A stretch of 13,902 nt of DNA from Acanthaster planci (taxonomy: Eukaryota; Echinodermata; Asteroidea; Valvatida; Acanthasteridae), in assembly GCF_001949145.1 (NCBI RefSeq), contig NW_019091372.1:1358157-1372058 (forward strand), given 5' to 3'. This document shows, in pieces, positions 1 through 9,000 of this stretch. The position numbers and the translations under genes are program-made. The first letter of the stretch is position 1. Every line of letters starts with the position of its first letter. The notes under the pieces were generated by a model, which saw only the letters and a list, made by a program, of their open reading frames with translations, had not been told where the DNA came from and searched no databases.

Positions 1-779
1 AACCTAGCCAGAAATAGTAATTTGTAGCGCTAGGTCCTTCAGGCTCAGAGTGTTACTTAATATTTTGTAGTACTCAGTACTCTAAGCCCAACAACGCCCG
101 GTCCTGTTAGGGTTAAATCACCATTGATAGAGGGTACTATTAAATACATGTAAAATCTGATTACACCATCACATTGGCTAATAAATGTGGGTGAACCCCA
201 TAACTTACAATCCACAAATTGTTGGTTACCACATGATCTCAGCCCCTGAAGAATTTGGTGGGCAGAGTATGTGAACCAAGCCTCTGTTCTGTGAAGGGAC
301 ACAAAAAGCACTACTACCGGTCACAACACACAATGGGTTCAGGAATGCTGATCCCTCCTCAATAATACACACAAACATCTCCACTTTTGCTGTGTGGATG
401 CTAAAGGGGAAACCGTGCGGTGGGGGGGGAGGGGCACTCTGCCAAATACGGCCACTGCCCTACCATATTTGGTCGTGTGGAAATGCCGGATTGGTTTCCT
501 TCCATTCAATGATGGCTCGAACCAGGAAATCATCCAATGCAATTATCACAGCTGGGATTCCTGGATACTTTGGGCCCTCTTGTCTGTGATTTTGACAGGT
601 GGATTTTGGTTTCGATGGGTGGTTATATGAGACATTTATGATAGTGACGCATGTGTCACTTTATGTGCTTTGCAGGAAATGTGACGAACAAGGCAAGGTG
701 TAGATATACCGATATGAGTGTATGTACATGAACTAAAGTTCACGGCTGAACACTCACACAGAGATACTGTAAGCGTTGC
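1..779. other. no gene recognised
   Basis: All frames are broken into short reading frames that resemble nothing I know and lack splice-bounded coding character. A G-rich run lies at about 419-434. I see no RNA gene or long repeat here. Confidence 0.5.
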
Positions 780-862
780 GTACATGTACATGTACATGTA
801 TAGGCATATCACATGAAGAGTGCCACATACATGTACGTACATGTACATGTACATGTACATGT
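780..862. repeat. (GTACAT)n microsatellite, two blocks
   Basis: Two blocks (780-800 and 826-862) of the hexamer GTACAT are separated by 25 bases of other sequence. The unit equals its own reverse complement after rotation, so both strands read the same and either can fold on itself. The second block includes a small GTAC slip. These are the longest of many similar blocks in the first 3.7 kb. Confidence 0.9.
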
Positions 863-1072
863 GGACCAAGTGCTCTCATTTTGCCTGCGATTTGTATCTA
901 CTGTAGGCAGCAAAGGAAAAAAACCACTTCCTGGTTATTTTTCAATTGCACCTCAAAGTCATCCAAAGTGAATACCTGTCTGCAATACTTCAGTTCATTT
1001 TTTTGGAAAATCCGTGCTGGGTGGCAGTACCGGCTGGTGCTGCCCGTTGCCGCCCACCGCGGCTAGAACCCT

Positions 1073-1138
1073 GATGTACATGTACTATACATGGAGGTAT
1101 ACATGTTATACAGGATTGCACATGTACATGTACATGTG
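1073..1138. repeat. (GTACAT)n-derived stretch ending in a perfect palindrome
   Basis: Degenerate GTACAT/TATACATG units lead into a perfect block at 1119-1138, where 20 bases equal their own reverse complement. It lies directly before the larger palindrome at 1143. Confidence 0.8.
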
Positions 1139-1142
1139 GTGT

Positions 1143-1187
1143 GTTCAACCATGGAGAAATAAAAGTTTTATTTCTCCATGGTTCAAC
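1143..1187. repeat. near-perfect palindrome (MITE-like or cruciform-forming)
   Basis: Arms 1147-1164 and 1166-1183 are perfectly complementary over 18 bp around a single central G at 1165. After one mismatch (1146/1184) the pairing resumes for three more bases on each side. The arm reads AACCATGGAGAAATAAAA. With almost no loop it can extrude as a cruciform or form a very stable hairpin. I suspect a copy of a short dispersed palindromic repeat family, because fragments containing CATGGAG recur at 1090 and 5574. That is inference. No terminal duplication or transposase is visible. Confidence 0.85.
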
Positions 1188-1196
1188 TGTACATCA

Positions 1197-1212
1197 TTAC
1201 ATGTACATGTAC
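1197..1212. repeat. short (GTACAT)n block
   Basis: About 2.5 units of the same self-complementary hexamer lie shortly after the palindrome. Confidence 0.8.
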
Positions 1213-2108
1213 TCTCTCGTTCCTCACGGCTTTCACAAACCAGACTGTCCACTGGATCTACTACATTGTATATCATGGCATTACGGACTACTGCGGTTTA
1301 CAACATGTGGCTTTGAGTGTTTACAAGTATTCTGTTTTGGAGCATTGACCTTTGTAGTTGGATTCATGAATTATGAAAACGTGATCACAGAGAAACTCAT
1401 GCACGTGTACCTTTCAGATGAAGTAATTTCTCAGGGGAAGTACTTCTCTATGAACCTACGATACCAGCTGCAGCAAAATAGCCACGATTCCAAAGTTCAA
1501 TGAAACACTGCATGCCTCACAAAAGCATGGACTACCGTACTCACAACACCAGTTTAACTGCTCTTTCCTCAAACTTGGACTCTTGGAGGAAGCCAACAAA
1601 AGCTGCCGACACCACAGTGCGGAACCAGTCACATCCAACACAGCTCAACCGCCAGAATAAAAGGATGTTCTCCGACCACTCCCCGAGCTCAAATCCCAAA
1701 TGGAAATAACATTCCCTGTTTGAATGCTTCGTTGACCTAGGCACAGTCAGAATCAACAATGACCTTGGTCCTTTCCCTGAATGTGTACAACTGGAGCAAG
1801 GGCTCAACTGCAAACAGATGTGCATCAATGTGCAAACCTGTGGGGTGCGACTCACACCGACTACTGAAGTGAACACCGTACACCTACATGTACATGTACC
1901 TGGAGTTTTAGTAATAAAAATCCACTCAGCGAAACAGCAGACAGGCATGTGTGTTTATGCACCTGACACCTGCCCACTAATTAGTGAGATCTTTCTGGGG
2001 CTTCCAGCCTCCAAAGAGGCATTCCACGAATGTGTACACAGCATGCCAGCCAGCTGAGAAATCCTTCAAACAACAAACAAGTCCACTAATTAATTGAAAA
2101 ATAAACCC
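1213..2108. other. no gene recognised; includes a short (GTACAT)n block at 1884-1900
   Basis: An open frame runs on the + strand from 1141 to 1503 and another on the - strand over 1541-1948. Neither begins at a convincing ATG in good context, neither resembles a family I know, and the first runs straight through the palindrome. I treat both as chance. Otherwise only the microsatellite at 1884-1900 stands out. Confidence 0.45.
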
Positions 2109-2232
2109 GATCTCAATAAACACATTTCACATCTGCAGACATATGTGTCTACATGTACTTGAATAATTAAATTGATCTCAATAAACATGTTCTACATGTA
2201 CATCTGAAGATGTGTCTACCTGAATGCTCACC
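2109..2232. repeat. imperfect tandem duplication, about 65-bp unit
   Basis: The 14-mer GATCTCAATAAACA begins at 2109 and again at 2174, a period of 65. Downstream segments also correspond: ACATCTG, the GTGTCTAC word and CTTGAA/CTGAAT. The copies have diverged through substitutions and small indels, and each contains TACATGTAC. Confidence 0.75.
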
Positions 2233-3289
2233 ATTAGTGCAAAGTACTTTGAGGCAAAAGAATTTAAGTCCACCGTCCTAGGAACAAAGGAAGAGTTCAT
2301 ATGCAAAAGGAGATGAATGCCAAACTTACAAAAATAGGAAAAACCATCTGCCTAATTGAAACAATGTGTTCTATTTAGGCCCTACTGAACAATTTGAGTT
2401 CTCTGTCAGTAAAACATTCAAAAGGATTGGAATGGACATCTCCATTAGTGAAAAAAGAAATTGGCGGCGTGGTTTCTCAAAAGGTAGTACAGGGATTTAT
2501 CTGTACCTGTACCTAATTGATGTTTTCGCATCTGAACTCTCTAAACAATTATTCAATTTGTACGTAACCAGCATTGGAATGCTTTACCCGAGCATATTGC
2601 ATTGCATTTAAACATTCAGTGCCTGGCCCGAAACTGTTCGGCGACACATTACCGCAATCAATGCACACGGTACGCACCGGTAAGTAGACACCATCACAAC
2701 ACAATAAACTGACCTGCGGGCAACTGGCAAAAAGGAAAGTAATTGATTTCTGCAGTGCGTTTCCTTATGAGACTGAAACAACACGGGGTCGACTCAGTAT
2801 TCATGGTAGCACGGTGCATACACGTACAGTACATTTTGTACAACAAGCATTCTGTGATCCTGTACACGAATATATACACATGTACATGTACATAACGTTA
2901 CAAGTGCATAACAAAATCAGTGTTACGTGTAACAGGAAATCACCACTGATATGACTTGAAGAATTCTTCACTTCACAAAGAATTCTTCCGATTATGCCCA
3001 CTATTTAAAAAACCACATTTCCCCCAAGCCTATGATCTTATCCATTCAATCAACATGTCAGTGCGAAACCTTTCCAATCTACCAGTACCTATTCGATATT
3101 ACCTTCCTGGTTCTTGCTCAAAATCCAGTATTATCCAATAAAGTAGGATTTACATTAAATTTAATTGCGTCCAATTCAATTGAGTCCACGCGTAGTACGG
3201 GCGCTTTTCCATTTGACGCACAAATGTATTGGTAACAGTACAGTAAGTACATGTACATCATGAAATTACAAAGTACGGGTGTTACATTA
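2233..3289. other. no gene recognised; one (GTACAT)n block and a repeated palindrome
   Basis: AT-rich sequence with no convincing coding frame. A (GTACAT)n block lies at 2877-2894. The palindromic word AAGAATTCTTC occurs at 2959-2969 and again at 2977-2987. Short frames across 2366-2611 and 2956-3235 match nothing I know. Confidence 0.45.
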
Positions 3290-3306
3290 CATACATGTAC
3301 ATGTAC
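3290..3306. repeat. (GTACAT)n block
   Basis: About three units of the hexamer lie immediately before the 65-bp tandem array. Confidence 0.85.
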
Positions 3307-3321
3307 CTTGGTGATCCTTAC

Positions 3322-3512
3322 AACCCTAACCATGCTGAACCCAACAAGGTTATGCAGGATTTCAATGGTCCCTACGGGGTTTGGGTAACCCTAACCATGC
3401 TGAACCCAACAAGGTTATGCAGGATTTCAGTGGTCCCTAGGGGGTTAGGGTTGACCCTAACCACGCTGAACCCAACAAGGTTATGAAGGATATCAATGGT
3501 CCCTAGGGTTAA
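3322..3512. repeat. 65/66-bp tandem array, about 2.9 copies, with telomere-like words
   Basis: Units start at 3322, 3387 and 3453. Each contains CCCTAACCA(T/C)GCTGAACCC, then AACAAGGTTATG, then a GGTCCCTA(C/G) ending. The copies differ by a handful of substitutions and one inserted base. Between copies 2 and 3, positions 3443-3462 form GGTTAGGGT-TG-ACCCTAACC, an inverted pair of TTAGGG-type words. A 63-residue frame reads through 3295-3486 only because the array happens to lack stops; I do not regard it as a protein. Confidence 0.9.
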
Positions 3513-4280
3513 TTAATCCAGCTCTTACCCCTGTGCATTAATTACATGTACATTGTACTAGCATAAACAGCACGTACATGAACAAGTACTGCCATTACTA
3601 TGGTGTTCCAAAGTTTTGTACACAATAGATGGAAAATTGTGAACTTTTAAAATAACAAAAATAGCTAATACGTGTTGCTGTTACAAATTCACTGTACATA
3701 CATTTACATGTTTTGTACATGTAGCCCACATTAAACATTTTTGACTGAACAACACAGATCCCACTGATACTCATATATGCCTAGGCCTACCATATCTTTC
3801 TTTTAAATGTTGAATATTTCTTGGTAGGTCCCTAATTAGAAATGCATTCTTAATATGTACACTGCTTAACACCCTGTGAGAAAATCCTATGAGAACAGTT
3901 GGAAAAATGAAGTGCATGTAGGCTATGTGTTTCTATAAAGTAAATACCACAATATTTTCACTGCTAAATTAGACCTTTTAAGGCATTTTATGAGCCTACT
4001 TTCAAAATGGCTTGGACTTGGTGACGTCCACATGTAGGTATGGAACTCTTCCTGCATTCTTTCCCCACTGCCCACCGGCATGACTGGTTACTGGAAAATG
4101 GGTCATGCTATTTAGTGTCAACAAGTTATGTACAATGTAAGCATATTTATGCAAAGATATTTCTATAAAATTTTAATTACAACCCTACATATCAAGTTTA
4201 ATGTATTATATGTATCTGAAATGATATTTGAGTGTTGAAATTTGGATGACAAAGTCGGGCCTGTTTGTGCAGTCTGACCT
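3513..4280. other. AT-rich non-coding stretch
   Basis: TACATGT words thin out here (3543-3553 and about 3700-3722). The rest is AT-rich and stop-dense in all frames. I see no gene, RNA gene or ordered repeat. Confidence 0.5.
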
Positions 4281-4330
4281 GCCGCCATCTTGTTTTCGCA
4301 TGGACGGCAGAGGAAAGAATGATGGCGGCC
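4281..4330. promoter_or_regulatory. inverted pair of YY1-type boxes, possible bidirectional promoter core
   Basis: Positions 4281-4291 read GCCGCCATCTT, which on the - strand is AAGATGGCGGC, the classical YY1 site that often overlaps animal start codons. Positions 4319-4330 read ATGATGGCGGCC on the + strand. The two boxes diverge, about 30 bp apart, and each contains an ATG. The + ATG opens a 25-codon frame (4319-4396). The - ATG at 4286-4288 opens a frame to 4163. Neither product is recognisable. The motifs are seen directly; promoter function is inference, and it may be a fragment of an old mobile element. Confidence 0.4.
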
Positions 4331-4480
4331 TCCATATATCGTGAAAAATTTTCGTTTCCCTGCGAGAATCTGGAAGCAAATTTGGTGTTTCTCTAAGTTG
4401 TACAGTGGCAAGTGTTAGTGTCTCTAAAATAAAATAAAACTACTTTTAAATATATAGGCCTAGAGGGTATATTCAAGTTG

Positions 4481-4536
4481 TTGACGCTTTGTTGACGCTA
4501 CGTGCAGACATGTGTGTGTTGACGCTTGTTGACGCT
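4481..4536. repeat. four direct copies of TTGACGCT
   Basis: TTGACGCT occurs at 4481-4488, 4492-4499, 4519-4526 and 4529-4536, as two close pairs with internal offsets of 11 and 10 bases. The roughly one-helical-turn spacing and the TGACG core (a bZIP half-site) would suit cooperative binding, but it could be ordinary repeat drift. Confidence 0.7.
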
Positions 4537-4788
4537 AAACAGCATGACCATGAAAACATGCTGAAAATATCACATTCATGACATGACTGAGCACTGGTTT
4601 TGACAATTTGCAATTTAAAAAAACTCATATAATACCTAGGCCTAGTAAACTACCACTACTAGGCCCCAGACATACCAGATATAATCAGTCTTAGTCTTAC
4701 TCAGAACATGGAGGTGCTCAAAATCAGTATTCATCCAGCCTACAATGTAAGTAAACTAGGCCCTGAAGGCCTACTGAAATCAAACATG
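4537..4788. other. no gene recognised
   Basis: AT-rich sequence with several CCTAGGCCTA-type words at about 4636-4665. No coding frame or RNA gene is visible. Confidence 0.4.
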
Positions 4789-4855
4789 CCACCGGCGTGA
4801 CCAGCGCTAGTCGTGAAGGCGTCACTCGCGCTCGCCAGGCGCTAGGCGCCAGGCA
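4789..4855. other. local CpG-rich patch
   Basis: About ten CpG dinucleotides fall within some 65 bases, in otherwise CpG-poor sequence. GCCAGGC occurs twice (4834-4840 and 4848-4854), and a stem can form around AGCGC at 4803 and GCGCT at 4828-4832. It is about 0.9 kb before the first gene and may be part of its upstream control region. Confidence 0.4.
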
Positions 4856-5099
4856 AAAAGGCCAACATTGGGGTCAAACTTTCACAATATCCGTTAATGA
4901 ACAGACTATTCTCACGTTAATTAATTGTTTGTTAAAATCTGAAATAAAACAGAGTGTTCTCTTTGTACCAACCTTTTCAACAGTTTCTACTGACTAGTGA
5001 TTCACCTCACTGTTTCTCGTAAAATCCGGCAGTTAATTGACTAGTTACATGAGTTACATCCAGCCCAATTATGCTGCTACGTTGAATCTTGTACTTACT

Positions 5100-5150
5100 G
5101 GGCGGGGCTATCGAAATCGATTTGTATGTATAAAACGTGCATTCATTGGC
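5100..5150 (+). promoter_or_regulatory. GC box, TATA-like and CCAAT-like cluster
   Basis: GGGCGGGGC lies at 5100-5108, TATAAAA at 5129-5135, and ATTGGCT (an inverted CCAAT box) at 5144-5150. The first two have plausible promoter spacing on the + strand. No ATG just downstream opens a useful frame (the one at 5163 stops after three codons), so if it is active it would feed a 5' UTR. The motifs are visible; the function is a guess. Confidence 0.25.
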
Positions 5151-5700
5151 TAGCATTAAAACATGGCTTCATGACATGTTTCTTTTGCTGTTACCTATTG
5201 CTTTCTTAAATACCCAATTTTAGAGTGCAAGATCTGTTTTCAAGACAAAAAATTGGAAATAATTTAAGGAAATAAGGTAACTATCCTAGTAAATTTTATG
5301 AAGTTAGAAATTTACCCACTTTCAGTTAAACCAATTAAAATACGACTTACTCGCAACTCGAATCAGTTTATCAAATGTGCTAAAAGCAGAGAGGGCGCAC
5401 TGTAATTTTACCGTATGCGCAACACGAAAGAGGGGGCGGGGACAGCAATTTCCGAAGGGTGTCCGTCTGTCGTTGATACCCTAAAAATGAAGGGTATTGC
5501 AGGGGAGCAGTTATTTGGTACTTTCCCCATGTTTTAGTTTGGTCATTGCTGCCATTATGCACAAGCACAAACCATGGAGGTATTCCATGCACAGACGTAC
5601 ATGTATGTGCACACAAAACATCCTTTATATGAAAACGCCCCCTCTCGAGACAGTAACGGCGCTGGCACAAGCAGACTGATTTGCTAGTCTAAATTAATGA
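5151..5700. other. upstream region of the C6orf89-like gene
   Basis: No gene is recognised. A GC box (GGGGGCGGGGA, 5432-5442) lies about 300 bp before the ATG. A 7-bp hairpin, ATACCCT at 5476-5482 with AGGGTAT at 5491-5497, follows it. Short frames across 5380-5680 on both strands resemble nothing known. A stop in frame with the gene's ATG lies at 5690-5692. Confidence 0.45.
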
Positions 5701-5702
5701 TT

Positions 5703-5740
5703 GCATAACATTATGCGGAAGTAGAAGAAAAGAAAAGAAA
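5703..5740 (+). promoter_or_regulatory. 5' leader with ETS-type site and short inverted repeat
   Basis: GCGGAAGTA (core CGGAAGT at 5716-5722) fits an ETS/GABP site, common at start sites of broadly expressed animal genes. It overlaps a 6-bp inverted repeat, GCATAA-CA-TTATGC (5703-5716). A purine-only tract then leads to the ATG. With an in-frame stop at 5690, a transcript beginning here would start translation at 5741. The true start of transcription cannot be seen. Confidence 0.4.
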
Positions 5741-6089
5741 ATGGCTACTCCGCAAAACAGTTTGTACGATGCCCTCGCAGAGGACGCGAAAAAAATCCGC
5801 GAACTCGGCAAATCTTGGGGTTTAGACGACGCAGACATAGATGGTTGTTTCCAGCGCGCCTTGGTAGTTGATAAAGCTCCAATCAGGCCCCGTAGAAGCC
5901 GAGTTTGCAGGTGTCTTGTCCTGTCGTTCGTCGGCATTTTCGTTCTTCTGATCGTGCTGTACGGGTTGGTGAATTTTCACAAACCCTCTAAGCACTTCGC
6001 AATGCGCCATGCGCAGGACGTTTTATACCCGTTTATGAGAGCAGTTAGACGTGCAGCCCTACCATTGAGGCAAGTTTTCGATTTATCTG
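5741..6089 (+). CDS. exon 1: cytoplasmic tail and membrane anchor
   Basis: Encodes residues 1-116 plus the first base of codon 117. The donor is CTG|GTAAGT, a near-consensus site. It contains the acidic/basic amphipathic tail, the RPRRSR basic cluster, the hydrophobic span LVLSFVGIFVLLIVLYGLV, and a basic juxtamembrane stretch with FAMRHAQDVLYPFMRAVRR. Reading past the donor gives a spurious extension that stops at 6187. Confidence 0.85.
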
Positions 6090-9000
6090 GTAAGTTCCAA
6101 CTAGTGCTAGGCTTGTTAACATGGTTAATGTTATTCAGATTTTCACAAAACATGCAAAATGAAAACACATTTCTGTGTAATATATGAAAACGTAATGTCT
6201 GATGAACTAACAGTTGCCGGGACACTCAAGGAGGCGTGGTGTGTACAGTTGTGTAGGATGTCACTTCCTAAGTTAAGCAATTTTCCTGACATCATGAGAG
6301 CTGGAGATGAAATAAAATCAAAAGCTCTGAAGCCACTTCTTACATTGTAATTTAATGAGATGAAACTGGACATTTTTCAGGTCTCCATGAGCTGGACTGT
6401 TTGGTGCCCAACCCTCTCTTCGGCAAGTTTGATGAATTTGACTGCTGGCCGTGCGAGGAGATAAGAGAAGTCCGCACCTTCCGAAACCTGAGCAATTTCA
6501 CAATGTACTACTATCACTCTGGTATTCCCTTTGTCGTCAAGGTAATTTTTGCAATTTTTTTTTTTCTTTTGGCAAATTTGTTTTTATGAAACAAGGAAAG
6601 CAATGGGTACTTCAAGGCATTCCTGACTTTTAGGACCCTGCTGAATCCTGCTTGTACGTCAGCTGTCAGAATTCATGAGAATTGAACATTTTTTTAGCAA
6701 GGTCCTCCCCACAATGACTCCTAAATCCTACAGTTGTGTAGATAGAATGTAGAAGACAGACTTCCCGAAGCTGCAGCGGTAATTTGGGATCGATAAACTG
6801 TCATACACACCTTGTAAAGAAGTGAAACAGATATGTAGAAGTGGCCTACAAGTCAGGATTGCCCAGTAGTCCCAAATGATGGGCAATCATCGCAGTGACA
6901 GTGACTGGGTAAACAAACTCCCTTCTCCATCCCCTTCCCCCTTCCAGGATGCCAACATGAGCCAGGTCACGTTCGACGACGTCAAGTCCGTCTACCTGGA
7001 CAATGCAGAGCAGTTCAGCCACAGCGCATCTCTGGTGCAGAGCAACAATGCCTTCATCCGCAGCATCAGCGACCTCCTGACCCCCAGCAGGACCTTGGAG
7101 GACTTGTTGGGCACTGATTTCCACCTGCAGTGGTGGGTGAATCCTTCCAGCGGGACGGGAAGGGATAAGAACGTTGAGGGAAACATGTAGAGGACAAAAA
7201 ACTGACCGAACTTTGTCAAAATCGGGAAGCAGGGTTCAGAACAGGTTTTATAACACAGCATCCTAAATTAGCTTTGACAAGAAAACAAATCTGGGGCTAG
7301 AAGTTGTTCGCTCTCCATCATCTTTAGGCCAAAAACTAACTAGTTGTGTTTCCTGTTACACTGAAAAATAAATGAGGGTGGTTGGTTGGGTAAAAGTTTT
7401 TGTTCAATTCTCAATTTTTATAACCCAAAAAAATAGGGTTGGATGATGGTCTGTATTGGGGGGGGTGTGTGTATTTGTAACAGGTGCTAAGTCAGTGTCA
7501 GATTAATACTCCACATAAGCACGTCAGTATTACATATCAGCACTGTGATTGAGTAGTAAAGCAGCTGGCTGTTGAAATACAGACACACAAGAGCCGTCCA
7601 TCTCATGCAAAAAAAATTAAAACAGTTCAATGAACAGGACGACGTACACATAATTAGGCTCAGGGCAAGGCACCGTAAGTTTTTATATTTTAATGATTTG
7701 TCGAATAAAAAGATACGGATTCCACATGATTTTCTGAGTTAGATCAGGTAACGGGAAACACAGCTATTTTTTCGTTTGGCGTAAGTAAATTACTATAAAA
7801 CGGTTCAGGAATTATCCAAGTTTTCAAGACAGGATTTCTGACCTCACTGATGCATGTACATTAATGATGCAAGTGTCCTAGATAATACCAAGCTCAGTTT
7901 CACTCGGGCTCAAGCCACTTTTTGTATGAAGGAGATTCTAAAGTCGACTCCGATTTTTTTTTTGAGATCTTCATTTGTGATTTTGCATACATTTACACAT
8001 ATATTTATGATCCTGTTTTGCATGTGTATAAATCAAGGCGGGTCCTGAAGGCTGGTGGGGTGAGGTTAATCCGAAGCATGTCTCCCAAGCCGTACTTCGT
8101 CCCCGAGAAGGCTGAGGTGGCATCCGAGATGTTTGTGATGATACACACCCCCGCTGCAGAGGCACACCCACTGGTGAGTGGCGACAAAAGAGCAACTCAT
8201 TGACTAATTCAAAATCTTGAATTGAGTAACCCTATTTTTCAAGAACTCTTCCAAGGAACCTTCTTCGGTGCTCTGCAATTCTCCACAGTGCAGGAATTTT
8301 TTCTTGGTGTATGGTGAGCGCTCAGAGTCATCAAATGACAGTGGCAGGGCTGTAGGCACCCCCACAGAGCGCCCTCAACCGTCGTGCACAGTCGATATGG
8401 CAAGCTTGATTCAGCATCTCAGTTGTGCACTTACAGCGCAGACAATGAAGTCCACAGAAGTCCACATCTGTGGTGTTGCAAAGCCTGTTTGTGGACCACT
8501 TGCCACAAACCGCACAAACAGAGCCATACAGTGCATCTAATTGTCCAAGCTGACTTTGTCCTTTACAGCCGTTGCCGGAACATCCCAATGCCTGGTTGAC
8601 CCAGGCCTGTGGGTCGCAAGAGGTTGCGTTGACCCCGGTGTCAGCCTGCAAGGAGAACTGTACCGAAGTCCGCATTGTCCTCCAACAGTCAGATGTGTGT
8701 AAGTTCGAATATTTGATCGCAGGCATCCAGGGGCTTTTATCCAAGGATTTGACTGCAGACCAAACTGTGCGTTATCCGCTATGAAAAAACACAAGATAAA
8801 TGCCCACTTCAAAACTGGCCTCTGATATCATAATTGTTTTAACACATCCTGCTGTAAAGATAGTCTGTACATTTTTAAAACATTGCCAACAATTAAGATG
8901 ACACTTGACCAATCAGATTACAGTGTCAAGGATGCAGCATCATAGGTCACTGCACATGCACAGTATAGAATTTCCAATAGAAAAAAGGGGGAGGTGTCTC

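Noticed and set aside
1141-1503. 120-codon open frame on the + strand
   Set aside because: It starts at GTG, runs through the palindrome and microsatellite, matches no family and has no splice or Kozak support.
1541-1948. 135-codon open frame on the - strand
   Set aside because: No convincing start or family resemblance, and it spans a (GTACAT)n block.
2958-2989. Heat-shock element from GAA/TTC words
   Set aside because: The GAA and TTC words are not in the 5-base alternating register an HSE needs; it is a repeated GAATTC palindrome only.
3295-3486. Repeat protein of 63 residues
   Set aside because: It is only the translation of the 65-bp tandem array. The period is not a multiple of three throughout, and the frame ends when the array drifts.
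4797-4997. 66-codon frame in the CpG patch
   Set aside because: GTG start, low complexity at the N-terminus, no recognisable product.
5822-6225. Antisense frames opposite exon 1
   Set aside because: Shadows of the real coding strand, with no independent features.
6876-7190. Single-exon reading of exon 3 with its own ATG
   Set aside because: The frame begins in the intron and continues past good donors. The region is better explained as an internal exon of the C6orf89-like gene.
7674-7790. Micro-exon between exons 3 and 4, ending at a GTAAGT word
   Set aside because: Neither GTAAGT word has a pyrimidine-tract acceptor just upstream, and no family-like residues are encoded.
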